This document shows positions 27,401 to 41,843 of a stretch of 64,000 bases of DNA, in pieces. The position numbers were made by a program, and so were the translations under genes. The notes beneath the pieces are model-generated. The model was not told where the DNA came from. It worked only from the letters and a program-made list of their open reading frames with translations, and made no database searches. The DNA lies in contig NW_003145288.1 of assembly GCF_000003605.2 (NCBI RefSeq), positions 31,526 through 95,525 of the forward strand. The letters run 5' to 3'. Each line of letters starts with the position of its first letter. Within the stretch, counting starts at the first letter, position 1. This DNA is from Saccoglossus kowalevskii (lineage: Eukaryota; Hemichordata; Enteropneusta; Harrimaniidae).

Positions 27401-30400
27401 TTACAGTAGAAATAAAAGCAATAAATTTGAATAAAATTCAATACAGATTCATTCGCTTTTACAGAAACTAATTAAAATGTATAGCTGAATTAATCAATTT
27501 ATTGATTGGTTAAAAAGCTTTTCTTTATTCTTGTTTATCGTTCTGTTAATAATGACGAAGTATATGCATTACCATATGTTTTTTAGCATAAGTGTATTAC
27601 ATTTCGAAGTGAAAAAAAACAAAATCAATCGAATTTGCGAAAATTATATTTTAAATTAATAATTCTGCTTATTCCGTGCAGTTATTACATACAACAATGT
27701 CAACACACAATTTTTCAAAGCTAATATATAATCAGTTGTTGACAGAAGGAAGTTCGTATTTCTGTACTCGAATAAGATGGATGTTATCCATGGGATGTAT
27801 GTGTTTTCAGTATACGTCAAAATGACTTTCTTTCTTAAACGTTCTGTTGTTTATCAAAAACGACATGACTTGTACAAGTTTGCTTGTTTTTAATCGACAC
27901 TGATCAATGAGTCGGTAACTTTAATGAAATATCCATTTGATTGTTTATTACATTAATTATTAATAATTGACATATATATATATATAACACGGCCAATCAG
28001 ACATGTTAGTCAGGCTGAAATAGAACTTGTTTGTCATTTTCTGACATGAACCAATTTCATTAAAACTTGGCACAGATATAACACAAAATAGATGCATATT
28101 AGGTTTTTGCAGTATTTAGCTTGTTGAGGTAAAAGTAGGCGAATTTCGCAATCTTGTTTCTGGTTTTTCGATGACGCCATTTGTTTAAAGTTTCGCTGAC
28201 ATGAAGCCACAATAATGAATGCATCGAAAATATGACATAATCTGTATTTCGGCTACAACCTGATTTATTTTGAATGTTTTGGACAACAATTTACATGTGT
28301 GCCTTTATTTAAGCAGTCACATATCTTAAACACAATGATTATATGTGAATCTCAGTATTTTCTTCACATATGTGCACATTAAGCACCCCTTTTTTTGGTT
28401 CTAACTCGGGTCGACGTTTTTTACTAGCTCTTAAACATGTTTTGCTAATTGCATTAACACATGAGGCCATGAGCATATTAAATGTTTGTTGCGTGTGAAA
28501 TAGATAGAGTTAATATAAGCTATAATGAATATTTGGAAACTATCCATGTCATTGATACCAATATGTGGTATAACCCACGGTGGTACATATCATATTCAGC
28601 AAATCATCAGCAATCAGCGAAAACAGATTGAGCCAATTGCATGTCACATGACCTAGTTCATTTCATATATTCATCCCGCTGTTACTAATAGTGGGAAATG
28701 ATTTCAAGATTGGGGCGTAAAAGATGTGTACATACATGTGTCAAGTTTAATGTTATTGATGAATGGTGTGCATTGTCGGCTCACAAGGTAATATTTACAA
28801 CAGTGTATTATGCTTGTACAACTTGCATATGATGTGTCGATCATACTACTTTTAAGTAATTTCATACTTGTATTCATGCCTAACACAGTAACCTACACGG
28901 CAAATCAAATTGTGTATTTTAAAGCAGTAGAAATCTTGTGGACGTATAAAAACATACATTTCTCATCAGGTATTTCAATTCCCTAGCATACTACAAAATA
29001 TATTCACGAAAATTGGATTATTTTGGTTTTTCATATCGAATGTCACACACTGATACACTTGAGATGGGGATAACACACATGGCTTCAAGGGGAAGAGATT
29101 GTATGTTGTATCAATTGGATAAATACTTGCTTCGTAATTTGCATATGAACCATGCATATTTATCACCGGTGCGCTATTCCCATACTACAACGGCTATGAG
29201 GAAATTAGTGGTGGCATTTGGGTGGCACTAATTCGCTATTGTTCTGACGTTGACCCATTGACTATTTGCTGAAAAAAAAGAGGCCGATGTATTAAATCAG
29301 TATGTTGAATGACAACAGAATATATATGTGTTAGTGTATTAGGCTGTGCCAGGGAAAAGAACAATACAAGACATATATATAGTCACAGTCAGTAAAAACC
29401 GAAACATGAACGTGAATCTGAGAGGGGCCACACAACAGGGATTATTTTAGACGCCACGTGTCATTATTGTGGACTAATCTGGAGAACGGTATAACATTTT
29501 CAAAAACATCAACTTTTAATATTCTGATTTTAGATTGTGAATTTGATTATCGTTTATTTATTATGCTAATGTGCTTATATTATTTGAATGCTCGGCTGTA
29601 TTAACACCAGCTGGGCTCTTCTGCTGTGTAAATTAAGGGGAAATGAACACATCATATCGCCAGTTCAACCGATTCTGTGATCTGTGATTATACGTCTATT
29701 GTACGTTAATGTCCTAGTACCTTGACTATCAACATTCACACCTTGTATACCATTACTGAAACAGGTTTGATGGATCTATACATACAATTAGCCTAATTGA
29801 GCCTTATTTGTTGAACGAGCTAGACCACGACTAGTCACACAGTCGCTATTTTAAAATTGACGTACACAGACAGTGTAAGATACGAAGCAGTTAAATAAAC
29901 GGCATGTTCTTCTTATTCTACGAGTAATTCGATCAAATTGAGTGATCTCTGGTCTTGAAGTAGTTTGTCGTGTCAATGTCTCGGATAATTTGACAAATGG
30001 GAATGAAAAAATCACAGCCCAGTGTACCCCTCGAAGCAAACAGACTTTATTGCTGATGCGAATCTTCGGATTGTGTGATTTGCTTAGTAAAATCGATGTG
30101 AACGAACCACGGCGCTTTCGAATTTACCGCAAACAAACAAATTGTATACTTTCAATGGGCACCTATTGTAGACTGTGAGACTGTAGCGTTTTACACTGTA
30201 CGGTACCCAGTCTACTGGTGATCTTGAAGTGTAATAAAATGAAAGAAATACCTTTATGAGATAAAACGAGGAGTTGGCGTACCAACGCAAATGTCCAGGG
30301 AACGCAATAGTTTTTCGTTTACAATTCGATTAATGTACCCATTACCACTGAACGAGACACATGTGGCGTTGAGGATGAGTACAAAATTTAGTATTAATCA

Positions 30401-30904
30401 GGACGATATCTCATTTCCTTTCTGTTTGTCTCTTCTGTGGCGAATTATTTCCAATCTCTAGAATCTTTTACAATCCACCGCATTTTTTTTGTATTTGATG
30501 GCTAACGTTCCACAGATTGAAATATGAGAGCGAAAATACAAGTGTAATTGTGTAAGTTGATTGTGTGAGGGTAATTGTAAATATTGACTGGAAATGCAGT
30601 ATTCTTGCGAGGCCATGTCATATTTCATATATCAAAGAAAATATTAGAAGTGGCGAGCCTAACTATTGAACGTATGTGATTTAAAATGTGTAGTTGTACA
30701 CATTGATTTGCTGGGCGAATGGGAGCATCAAACAAAGGCGAAAAAAGGTGAATACTCGAGTATGATGCCATGGAAACTGTGACTCACAGGAACAGTATGA
30801 TATTCCAAGTACCGTTACTTTGGTGATCATTTTGACACAATTAAACAAAGTAGTTAGTTACATCAGTTTTTAAGGTTTTTATGTTGCAACTAACAGAGAA
30901 CTTC
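15493..30904. other. 15.4 kb with no supported gene
   Basis: AT-rich DNA with many short ORFs, none with recognisable domains, splice context or codon bias. It contains a GT-rich microsatellite (19114-19142), short AT runs, and a small duplicated GAGTTAATTTTT-GGGGAGAAAT motif (about 26580 and 26628). The 119-codon minus-strand ORF at 25331-25690 is within chance expectation. Whether the region holds enhancers cannot be judged without comparison. Confidence 0.45.
19114..19142. repeat. GT-rich microsatellite
   Basis: Imperfect TGTATG/TGTGTG run of about 29 bases. Confidence 0.8.
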
Positions 30905-31455
30905 CTTATAAAGTGTGTCAGTCGCGTCTGTCCATGCAGCGCGTAACAGTGGCCATGCAGTGCGCCACGGTCGTGATGCAGCGCGAAACAGTCGTCATAA
31001 AGTGCGTCACAGATGTCACCCAGCGCGACACAGTCGTTATGTAGCGCGACCCAGTCGTTATGCAGAGCGACCCAGTCGTCATTCAGCACGTCAGAGTCGT
31101 CATTCAGCGCATCACACTCGTTATACAGCGCGACGCAGTCGTCATGCAGTGCGCCACGGTCGTGCTGCAGCGCGAAACAGTCGTCATAAAGTGCGTCACA
31201 GTCGTCACCCAGCGCGACATAGTCGTTATGCATCGCGTCACACATGTCACCCAGCGCGACATAGCCGTTAGGCAGCGCGACCCAGTCACCATTAAGCACG
31301 ACAGAGTCGTCATTCAGCGCATCACAGTCGTCATTCAGCGCTTCACACTCGTCATTCAGTGCGCCAAAGTCGCCATGCGCCACAGCCGTCACAACAAGTA
31401 TTTTACACCGCCCTTTGAAACGTGGATCTTTCAGAGGGGGGGGGGGGTATAGCAT
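30841..31455 (-). CDS. 204-aa heptad-repeat ORF through the minisatellite (doubtful gene)
   Basis: Starts MLYPPPPLKDPRFKGRC, then about 20 heptads such as ALNDDCD, ALHNDWV and ALYDDCF, then a non-repeat tail ending NYFV. Leu and the sixth-position residue (C, W, Y or S) fall at 4/3 spacing, which could make an amphipathic helix. However, openness follows automatically from the 21-bp period: overlapping ORFs on both strands are also open. No splice sites, promoter or homology support it. It is most likely not a gene. Confidence 0.15.
   Translation of the reverse strand: MLYPPPPLKDPRFKGRCKILVVTAVAHGDFGALNDECEALNDDCDALNDDSVVLNGDWVALPNGYVALGDMCDAMHNDYVALGDDCDALYDDCFALQHDRGALHDDCVALYNECDALNDDSDVLNDDWVALHNDWVALHNDCVALGDICDALYDDCFALHHDRGALHGHCYALHGQTRLTHFIRKFSVSCNIKTLKTDVTNYFV
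30905..31390. repeat. 21-bp minisatellite, about 23 units, with 189-bp higher-order repeat
   Basis: The unit is close to CAGCGCGACACAGTCGTCATG, 21 bases, so every frame repeats as a heptad and several frames stay open. The GC content is well above that of the surroundings. The segment beginning CATGCAGTGCGCCACGGTCG at 30954 recurs at 31143, exactly nine units (189 bases) later, showing block duplication on top of unit duplication. The minus strand reads as acidic heptads of the type ALxDDCx. Confidence 0.9.
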
Positions 31456-32311
31456 TGCGATAATCTTTCGCCATCAACATTGACCATCATTAAATGTGTA
31501 TAGCACATTATTAGGCGTAAAAATACCCCAAAAAACTTGTTCCGCGTTTGTCGAATCACACGCGATGTTTTGACGCCACTCCGACTCTAGACCTTACATA
31601 ACTCATTGATATTGTCACATAAGATTTCATTCTGATGTGCACTATAAACTAGTCTGACATTGCTTGGATAAAAGTTACTCAAGATTATACTGGGCACACG
31701 TGACAAATAACGATGCCATGGCGACAACACCGACGGACTTCACCCCCTTTTATTAACATTGTGGGCAAGGCAAAGACAGACGTCCGATGCCGTCATGCTC
31801 AAACATGGACGCATTCAATATGCTGGGGGCCATGTATTGACCTGAGCAACTCGCTGTAATTAATGTCCTAGCACATAGTAATTAATGCCCTGTCAGATTC
31901 ATAAAACCTCGATTCCTTATGATTCAAGTGACATCTTAATGTCTCTGCACACAGACGGCGGGTGGAATACGATATAAAACAGCGGCTAATTGCACTCTTC
32001 GAGTATACAAGGGGAGATAAAATAGCTCCTGCATCATTGCTTTCCCGTAGTAACGTGAGATATATTGCGCCCGAAATAGATGCATTTTTCCGATAGTAAA
32101 ACTTAAACGGTTTTACTACATATGTGCGTACGTGCAATGAATGTGCATTTTTTTCCAACGTGAGGCAAACGGCCGTCTATTATTATATGTTATGTATATG
32201 GCCCATGGCAATTACGTGATGTTGACGTCATTGAGCGCTTAGATTTGTATTCCGCCATCCACAATATGCTTGTCTTCAGAATCTAAGACTAAAAGTGAAA
32301 CTATTTGCGTA
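31391..32311. other. No gene recognised
   Basis: Unassigned DNA between the minisatellite and MITE copy B. A run of 12 or so G at about 31436-31447 borders the minisatellite. Confidence 0.45.
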
Positions 32312-32478
32312 TTAAAGCGAGAGGAGGGTCGTTACACGCGTACGCGCGAGATTTGAGTCCCAAGCGACGATAACAACACACGCAAAAACGCAAAGGATCA
32401 TGGGTAGAATCTTGTTTGCAAACAATGACATGCTATTGCCATCTGACGCATGCGCAGCTGACGACTCCTCCGCTTTAA
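32312..32478. mobile_element. MITE copy B (TTAA-flanked)
   Basis: TTAA at 32312-32315 and 32475-32478. The terminal inverted repeats are AGCGAGAGGAGGGTCGT and ACGACTCCTCCGCT. The interior GAGTCCCAAGCGACGATAAC is shared with copies A and C. This is the copy with the most complete termini in the window and best shows that TTAA is the target site and AGCG the element end. No ORF. Confidence 0.75.
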
Positions 32479-33605
32479 GGTTTGCAATTATACAATTGCA
32501 ATTGCTAATTTAGTTTATCGGGGGAGAAAACCTCTTTATTCACACGACACAGCAAGACAAAATCTAGTTCCGCTGAACCATTAGCTTATTGGTAGCACAT
32601 CCGCGCATAGATACATTTGTTGTACACGCATTGTATGTTACGTACAGTAAACGATAATGTGTGCATATGAGACATTTTTATCAGACAGATCCAAGCAAAA
32701 ATACAAGATTTGACGATGGAAGATTTGATTCTGCATAGTACACGCTGTGTTTCCGTAATCGAAGTGGGAAGATATGAATCAGGATGTGTTCCACCAGTTG
32801 AGACAGTGATTAGGATGATTTTCCAACGATGGTATAGCATGTATGATTGTGGCAAAATAGAGAAGATAGCCCGATAACAGTTGCATGTCTATCGGGACAT
32901 CTCAAGGTGCCACATCGTATCTCGTCAGCGGCAAATCTCTAGTGTTCTCATACATACTGTCAGGCTCACAGGCTGCGAATTGCCCAAGAAACGATTACGT
33001 CAGCCGCCGACCTTGGGCATCTGACTAAGGTCTCCAACGATTAGGCTTAAGTTGGTCGATTAAATGCATAAAATGATTCTGTGAGTCTTAACCTATTCAG
33101 TCGTTGATCCATTTAGCGTTTAGAATCGATTCAATTATCAAATCTGGCTGAGATGAATTCACGAAGGTACTACTACTCTTTTAATTTCAAAGTTACCTTG
33201 AGATCAGAGTATAAAACATGTATTCATACATTTTCCATACATTATTTCAGTCGCATTGCGTGAGTTTTCAAGCGTACAAAAACAATGATCTACAGGAAAC
33301 CTCTCACTGACCCTTGTAAGCGTTATGAGGACTTTTGAGTTTTGTACAATTCATAAGTAATATCACCTGACAGAATCGTGAAATGGAATTTAGAAGTCCT
33401 GCTAAAATAAAAGAATTCACGCCAACATGGTCTTTAGTGATTACAAAATGAAAATTAAGTTTGTATTAGTGATTAGACGTCACCGACCCGTTTTTATCAA
33501 GTAAAATGTAGTGGAAGGTTTATACAATACGAAGTGCGAAATGAACTACTGTCCACTTTCACTTCGAGTTATCCAAATATACCAATGTATCAAACTAACA
33601 CTTGT
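32479..33605. other. No gene recognised
   Basis: AT-rich unassigned DNA without a supportable feature. Confidence 0.45.
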
Positions 33606-33814
33606 GATATGATATGATATGATATGATATGATATGATATGATATGATATGATATGATATGATATGATATGATATGATACGATACGATATGATATGATAT
33701 GATATGATATGATATGATATGATATGATATGATATGATATGATATGATATGATATGATATGATATATGATATGATATGATATGATATGATATGATATGAT
33801 ATGATATGATATAT
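33606..33814. repeat. GATAT pentanucleotide array, about 41 units
   Basis: 209 bases of GATAT, with two GATAC variants together at 33676-33685 and one 2-base phase slip near 33763. The unit contains GATA in every copy. Confidence 0.95.
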
Positions 33815-36800
33815 ACTTAGTCCTTATATTACAATACGTTGTTTCAAACCATCGTTACGTAAGGGTAGAGTGTAACTCGTTGTGAAAATTATGTTTTGTT
33901 ATACGATAACATTTACAAATTGGTGAGCATCATTTTAACTGGCGCCTCGGAGTAACAATGTATTGTTCTTGTTTAAATTAAATATCACATTCTAGTCAAG
34001 ACCACAGGGGTCGGCAACGCATAGTAGGTAACATGAATTAAACAATAATTACTTCAATGCGCTACCCCACAGCAAAACACGTGACGAGCCCTGATTTGAA
34101 ACCAGGAACGGGGCCGTGCTGACATACATGCGAATACGAGCTTCGAAAGCGAATTTCTTATTCTTCAAGTTGTTTCACAGCAACCATACGATATATTATC
34201 TGATTTTGCAAATGATTGATATGGGTCTCGTAAGTAGGCCACGGACATCGCAGTGATAATTACAGGAATAATGTATGTATGCAAACGATGTAACACTGCA
34301 CGCATTCACCTGCGTATCGCGTTCTCTGCGGGTTTCTTATATAACCTCGTATTTATATCATACCACTCCTGGATTCGTGCATTGTAAATTGACTTCGATT
34401 TGTTTCTTTCAGCGTTAAATACATACGTATTCGTTGATCTCTACTGGAGTCTATTTGGTCCATAGATACAATTGTGTATTCGATCGTTGATGATGAGTTC
34501 AACATCACGATTTCCCATTCTATATAATGTTATCACAATAGCTAAAAACAAAACGCATAAAATTAAACTATGCACACAATAACACTACATTTGTCACAAG
34601 TTTGAGTTTGTTAAATGTATTTTCACTAATTATTCACTAATTATTCACAAAATATACGCATGATGACGTAATCACTTCCTGTATAACGCCTGATCACTTA
34701 TTGTCGTGGAATTGTCCAGACCGTTGAAAGCACATTCTGAACCCATCGCTGATTTTGCGCATATGTCACTCCCCGTTAATGAAAGTCGGAGGTGTGAAAT
34801 GATTTTGGGTCTCTCGGGAACAAACCAATCTGTCCAAAACCTTCAGTGAACCACACAACTCAGCGACCTATATCGACATTGTATATTAGTATGCTACTTT
34901 GAGAACTTGAGGCTACTCGCGTGACTGTGAGTTATATCCCTCGGCCCCACATTTGCGTCATGCATTGCCCGTCGACGATTGAATTGATAAGATTCAATGT
35001 ACACGACGGTTGACTAGAATCACGAGTTTTTTTATAATCGCTCCAAATAAGGAGAAATTTGGTTTGAAGCATCGCGCTCTCCATATTCCCATTGAGCGTC
35101 ATCCAACATTTTTTTAATTAGCAGATGGTAAATCATATTAAAAATATATGTATTCGTCCATATTGTATTTTTATACTACATTGGTCGGAGGTGTCAGCAC
35201 CGGCGTTACTATAACCTCACATTCACACCAACGAAGTAGGTGCATACAATATATGCCGAATGTTTAAGCGGTTTAGGTCGTTACAATAACTGTATATTTC
35301 TGTTCGACTCGAGATCCATTGCTTGATTTGAACACGTTCTGTACTGTATGAATGTACATTATAACGACATTGAACACATCTGTCAACTATTGATGATCAA
35401 CAGCGCTGAAGACACAAATTAAAAAAAAAGTACACAATAAACAAAAACTAAATATTAACTTGCGAGTCACTATCTAAAGCATCTATACATTCGTTATACA
35501 TTAATCACTTAGTGCAATTTACGCTGGCGTAACTTTTTAAAAGTTAGAACAACATTTTTTAATCTATGTTTATTCTCGTTTTGAGACACCCTATAAACAG
35601 TAGGATAAATTTATATACTCGTATGAGATTATTACACTGTGCAATAATTTATATAAACTACTTTGTTGATGGTCACATGGTTATGCAGAAATTATGTTTT
35701 TAGAATGTTTTAACACGCCTATTTGTGTATTTCTCTTATGCGATCTATGTAGAATCCCTCGCCACAATGAGTCGATGGCGCTCTAGGCTGTGCTCGATAC
35801 GTGAATGGTAATTCTATGCACGATGTAATAATGTACTGATTCTGGACCTATCCGAAAATAAGTTACCAGTAAAACTCAATTGAAATGCAGTGGAATAATA
35901 ACGTGCATGACAGTGGCCTATGTGTATGTGGTTGTTTAATAAATGCCATACATCATCTTTGACATTAACAATGTTTATACATCATTTGAAATTACTCATT
36001 GACTTTCTACTGTTATCTTCTTCCAACCTATCTTAGACGTGAATATGTTTTATATGTGATTATCGTAGAGTTGTCATTATGTTTGCGTTATTTTAATTGG
36101 TTTTGATAATTAATTATTTCACGGAGTTACAAAACCTAACATTTTTGTTGTTGATATGAACTTAATTATGCAAAATACTAGTATATTTCTTCGTGAGAAA
36201 GCAGTGTCTACAATTAAGCAAACGCATGTCTCCAATGATATTGACACTGACATGAAACAACTATTGAGGCAATGGAGCATTGTTCGTGAATAAATAGTGT
36301 TATTGGAACGTTCAGCATTCAGTTAATACATTTTATCTAGAAGTATGAAAGAAAAGTCAGAGTATTATCAAGTTGAAGAACATAAATTAACAAACTTAAA
36401 TCATAGAAACTGTATGTATACTAATAACTTGAAGAATCAGTTTTGAAGTTATGCACTTAACTTTAAAGATTTTACCTCACACATATTTCGAATTCACACA
36501 TACATTATACGAGGTCGCAGATGCCTAATACCCCATTTTTTTGCCCAATTTCATTGTGATCAAATCAACTTATTTTTTGGTAATTTCCACTATCTGTGAT
36601 TACACTGTTTACCACATGTATTTGATATTTTAAGGTTGTTGTTGATTGAAATGAAAACAGATCTACTTCTCAAGTTTCAAACTACCGTCTATGGGGAGTT
36701 CCATTTAAGGTGAGTGCGCAAGAAATATACATTTTTTTCCCTGTAACACCAATACTTTGCAATTAAAATTGTTGGCAACAGTTATATACTTTCGATTCAA

Positions 36801-39800
36801 AATTATTGTTTGCGGTTTATAATAAAATGTCACAAACCACGAGCTTGAGTCATATGACCTGCATACAGACGAATTGTGTCAGGGTCTACTTTACAAAGTA
36901 ATTAGAACATTAAGCCTACGGTTGGCATTGGTAAACTCAATACAGCTGTATTAAGTAAACAACCCGATTCGTTTCTTGGAGACGCTAGATGCAAGGTTAC
37001 CTTGTTAAATGATAAATAAGTACTCCAGAATAGCTTGTTTCGTAATTTGTTTGACGTATATCAATGATTGTTGTAGTTGTCAATATAATATAATTGCTCT
37101 GTCAGGCAAAGTTAAAAATAAGGCTACTGAGAGTGTCTCAAACATGAATACGTGTGTGCACGTATCATTTCCAGGCGTACTTTACCCGGCCACAAATCGT
37201 TTCTGTGAACAAATGTCAAAGAGGAATAAGCTATGCCATATTTATTCAACGAAATGAACATTATTTAAAGAGGTCACGCATACGTCTACTGCGCATGCGA
37301 GGTCCATGTCAAAACCACGCAAATTCTGTGCCGTACTCGGAACTCATGCAGACATCTTGAAATTATTGAGATCTGTTATTCAAAGTAGGCCGAGGGTGAA
37401 GCGATTTTCTCAATTAAGTGCCGTACGTAATATGTGTCAAGATAAAATCAGCTGCGCGCGTACAATATGGATTGAGGCAATTCTGTCGGCTTAATATCAT
37501 CACTACGTCTTCAAACTCACATAAATGGCTATCTCATCATTTACATTAGTTCCCACCATGCAGAAAGCATATATTCCTAAAAGTTTACACATCTGCGATA
37601 TAAAAAATATTTTGTATTAGAAATTAATGTTGATGAGAAATTCATTTACATTTAAATATCGTACCTAAAAATGATATACTGAACTCAACAAGCTATATCG
37701 GGACGTACAATGATCACACAACTATTCTTCTTTATAACTGTTACTATAATACTTTGCCAATGTCTGAATAAAAACACAGTACGACAGGCTGAAGGTAGAA
37801 TGAATTCAAGGGCAGACAACGTGTCTTTGGTCGTTAAGGGCAGCGTTATCTCACTGGTGAGATATTGCTCTGTATACATCTTATAGACAGTTGCAGTTAT
37901 CACAGACATGTTATTTGCACTAGTACTGTAGGTAGTTTCCATGGATACTGAATAAACATTTCAGATGAATAGCGCATACCTGTAACATTCGAACTCATCG
38001 TATATGTGTTGTTACGGATCATAGTCGAATTACTGTGCGTTGATCACATATGTTAATTAGCTCTTTTCAATGCATTTGTGTGCGTGTCGGGATATTATCA
38101 CGCGTAGTCTAGCTCAGTTCACGCGGACACATCTGCTGAACGATTGTTGCGAAGTAACGATGGTTACTAGGGAAACAAAACCTACCTCGGGTTTATTTTA
38201 TTTATTTCAGTTTTACGAGATTCAAAGGGTTTGAATACCATGCTACTATCCCCAAGATATTTGTAATAATTCCTCCGTGTACCAGCATACGGCAAGGATA
38301 AATTAAAATTTCGCTTCCAGAAGATTATACATCCAATATTATTAAAGGCAATTGTTCTGAACGTTACAAATATATACCAATGGGTCACTACCCTACCTGA
38401 TTTGTTAAGAACAAAACTGATGTTGGTTTCCTACAAGACTGCATATCACAAAAGATGATTGTAATTTTACCATTATCAATTTTACACATCATAACAGCAT
38501 TAACCGTTCTCTCCTGTCTATGGGGTATACATTTCCTAGTTCATTTGCTACTGTATGATCTGCAGTATCTAATACAGATTGCTTAAAAAGGCATTGTTTT
38601 TCTTCATCAAAACTATTAAACCAATATGAGGCCCATATATAGTTGTACCACTGACAACAGTATGATTCTATAAAGTCGAAACCATGTGTAGAAAAGGAAT
38701 GTACCTTTGACGGATTCAGGTCCCAATTGATTGGCCAAATAAATACTCAGCATAACTACTTTATTTGCAATGTGTTCTGGGTATTGCACTTTTAGGTAGC
38801 TTTTTAGACATATATCTCATACATTGTGTAGATATTTGAAATGTCAATAGGTCATATTCAATACAGGAACACGTGCTTTTTTAAAACAATGCAGCTATTT
38901 CACTCGTAGAAACAAATCACGAATTCTTATCCAATTATTCGCACTTATATCATTCTCCTAGTCTGCGTTGTGTGTACCGTTTTATATTGAAACAATAAGA
39001 CACCATTCTCAGGTGCTCCCTGTTTGAGGGCGTAATCACCTGAGTGAGACCAACATGTGGTCTTTTGTTTACTACTTAGCGGCTGTGTACCTGTGGGTTT
39101 ATTCTGCGTGTATTTGGATGTTCTAATCTTGGTGTTTTTCCAGCGATTTCTCTTGGTGCAATCCAAATACAGTAGGTGTGTCTTGTTTACCTGAGATTTG
39201 CAAGAGTTTGAGCTGGCCAACATGTTAGTTTTTTTTCATATGGTTGATTACTGGCATGTTGATTTCCCATTTTTGAGCCATATTTTCAACTTTCTTCGTC
39301 ATTTTCATATAGCAATCTCGTCATATGTTAACATTGTCGTCTATGGAAATTCAATTAGTGGTATGAGCCCTACAGACGAGCTCTATTCTTAGACTTAATG
39401 GCGTGCCAAAGCTTCTACACGCTGTTTGCTCACTGCGTCATACAGAGACAACGAGGAAGCTATTGGCCATGTAACCTAAGGAACATATACCATGTTATTG
39501 TAGTCGTGTTTATGTGTGTGGTAGTGAGCGACTAAAACTGCTACAAACCGCAAAGAGAATTAGCTTTATCTCACGATGTGATTATCGGTTTACAATGAGC
39601 CCCGGGGAAGACACGGTACGAATTGGAAACAATTATGTTGATTTGTATACCATACCATGTGGTAAAATTACTCACAAAATTACTCACTGTATTCGACGCG
39701 CCAGCGATTCGAGCGACACGCTTATACGCACAGGCAAGCGCAAACTCAGCAATCACCGACGATGCTCTCATTGAAATGGACAGCGAAAGGAATGACAGCC

Positions 39801-41843
39801 ATATACTGTCCAACGTACTTATCTCCATTAAGAGTCGACAGTTAAATTCCTCCGTGGTCAAACCAATTCCAGATCATCCCCCGTTGACTCATTGTTATTT
39901 ACCCATGCTCAGCCCCCTCACAATCCCATTACTCGCCTTTAGAAACTCGTAAACATCGTTTGTATTCACTGTACATACGAATTGCAGTGACAGAATAATT
40001 GCATTTTGTAGAACTCTAGTGTTTAACATGTACAGGATAATTAGACAGCATGTGAAAAAGTATCAAACAATTAGAACTTGATACCTGCGTTGCGTATCTG
40101 CGAATGCCTGCTGGCTGAAATGCATCTTCCTTGCCTCTATAGCACTATGCCGTAATTACTAACAAACACTGGATTGCCAGATATAAATGTCTCCTTTCAG
40201 TCTGCTTTATCGTGGCATTGTAATTATGTTGAGAACCGTCCTGTTTTTCGATTCTGAGTGAAAATTATTTTTGAGTGCCCCATTAGTTGAGAAAACCTTT
40301 CAAATGTCAATTTCAAATTGTTAAATTCCACATTGAAATACACCTGTGTTTTAAGGCAATGTGGCAAATTGGAACCGAATTGCCTCGGTCTCAAATTAAA
40401 GTAATGAGCGCCTAGAAGAATAAACTACAGTGTATGTGAGGAACATACAAGTTTTAGTCGCGGACAACACTGTTTGTTGTTGTTTTGTTTGTCGTTTTAA
40501 ATGATTTGTACTTTACATGACACAAATATTGGATTTGCATCCAAAATGTTATTTTAGGTGACATAATCTAATACGTAAGGTAGTATGTAAGACAAAGAAT
40601 ACAATTCATTGTATTATATCATGGATTGTTCATGACAACTGCCTCATATCACGGTGTTGTACTCTAAACACATATTGGTCAAATACGTCTGACAACGTAA
40701 CGCTACGACACTGTGAATCCGTTTTTTTCCTAGATACATCAATGTTATTATTCTGTTATTTTACAAAGCATAGCCAGGACGATGTATATGTCAAGTGCGC
40801 GGCCTTGGCAACGGAAGCTACGCTCTCGAGTTATTTGGTGTCACAGTGAAGGGAAATAACGACGACACTGATTCATCACGTGGTAGCATCATAGTTACAG
40901 CTCAAACCTGACTCCCACTGTATATATTGTTCTGTCGAAATATTGCGCGGGAAACAAAGAGCGTTTTGAAAAGCGGTGAATAGAATGCACCTAAGCTCAT
41001 CTCCACGTAGACAAGTACATGATTGCTACACTTCGTTTAGTTCAAACTCAAGTTGTTTTATGAAGCATCTACTTCAAAGCCATTTCCTGTTATTTACCAT
41101 ACCATCAGGATGTGCGAAGTGCCACTTTGAATAAAGATAGAATAACGTTCTCCCCGTCTGCGACTCTTCTTAAGGGTCTTCAAAGAAAAAAAATATATAA
41201 ACTCACATATCGCGATTATATTTTTGTGTTATCCTGTATATCCGCAAGATTCAACAGCATATCGACCTTACATATATTGGCATCCCCCGTGTATTCTTCG
41301 CAACATCCCGTTATATGTATTTAAAAAAGAGGACAGCGCAGTTGTCTTGGTAGCGCGGTGGGTCGACAAATTTATGACGAGGTCTTGACAAAATGCGTGA
41401 ACTCTATTGGTCAACTATGTAAACTATTATGGCTAGAATTATACAGAACACGTGGCGGCTTTACTTGTGATTGATTTACCTGAAACATTTTAATGGCATT
41501 AAGTGTGTAACTAAAATGATATATGATATGTGGCGCAAAAGTTGTAAGTTTTTAATCAACGATTTTACCCCCCCCACCTTTTAATATGTCAGGCAACCAT
41601 TACTGCAGTTGTAGCTGTAGTACAAAGTCGATGTCAACAGTAAGGTACCATGTGTTGATTGGTTAGAACACTGCCCATGGTTTGTGCAGTAACCATGCGT
41701 CCCATACGCCTTACCCAGTGTTTACACAGGACCATCATATCTAATTTCAAGTTCGTAATTTGTGGATTTGTTATAAAGTATAAAGAACCACGTTCCTGTG
41801 CATGCTACTCAAGGGTTGAAATTCTCCATAAGGTTAGCGAAGC
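33815..41843. other. 8 kb with no supported gene
   Basis: AT-rich DNA with scattered short ORFs. The 82-codon ORF at 37009-37257 begins with a hydrophobic stretch but has no further support. A TTTAAAGAGGTCACGCATACG segment near 37263-37283 faintly resembles the MITE terminus and may be a relic. Confidence 0.4.

Noticed and set aside
34085-34110. Second tRNA T-arm-like hairpin (minus strand)
   Set aside because: The loop does not fit the TTCRANY pattern and the remaining arms are missing.
37009-37257. 82-codon Cys-containing ORF with a signal-like N-terminus
   Set aside because: There is no promoter, splicing or family support, and its length is expected by chance.
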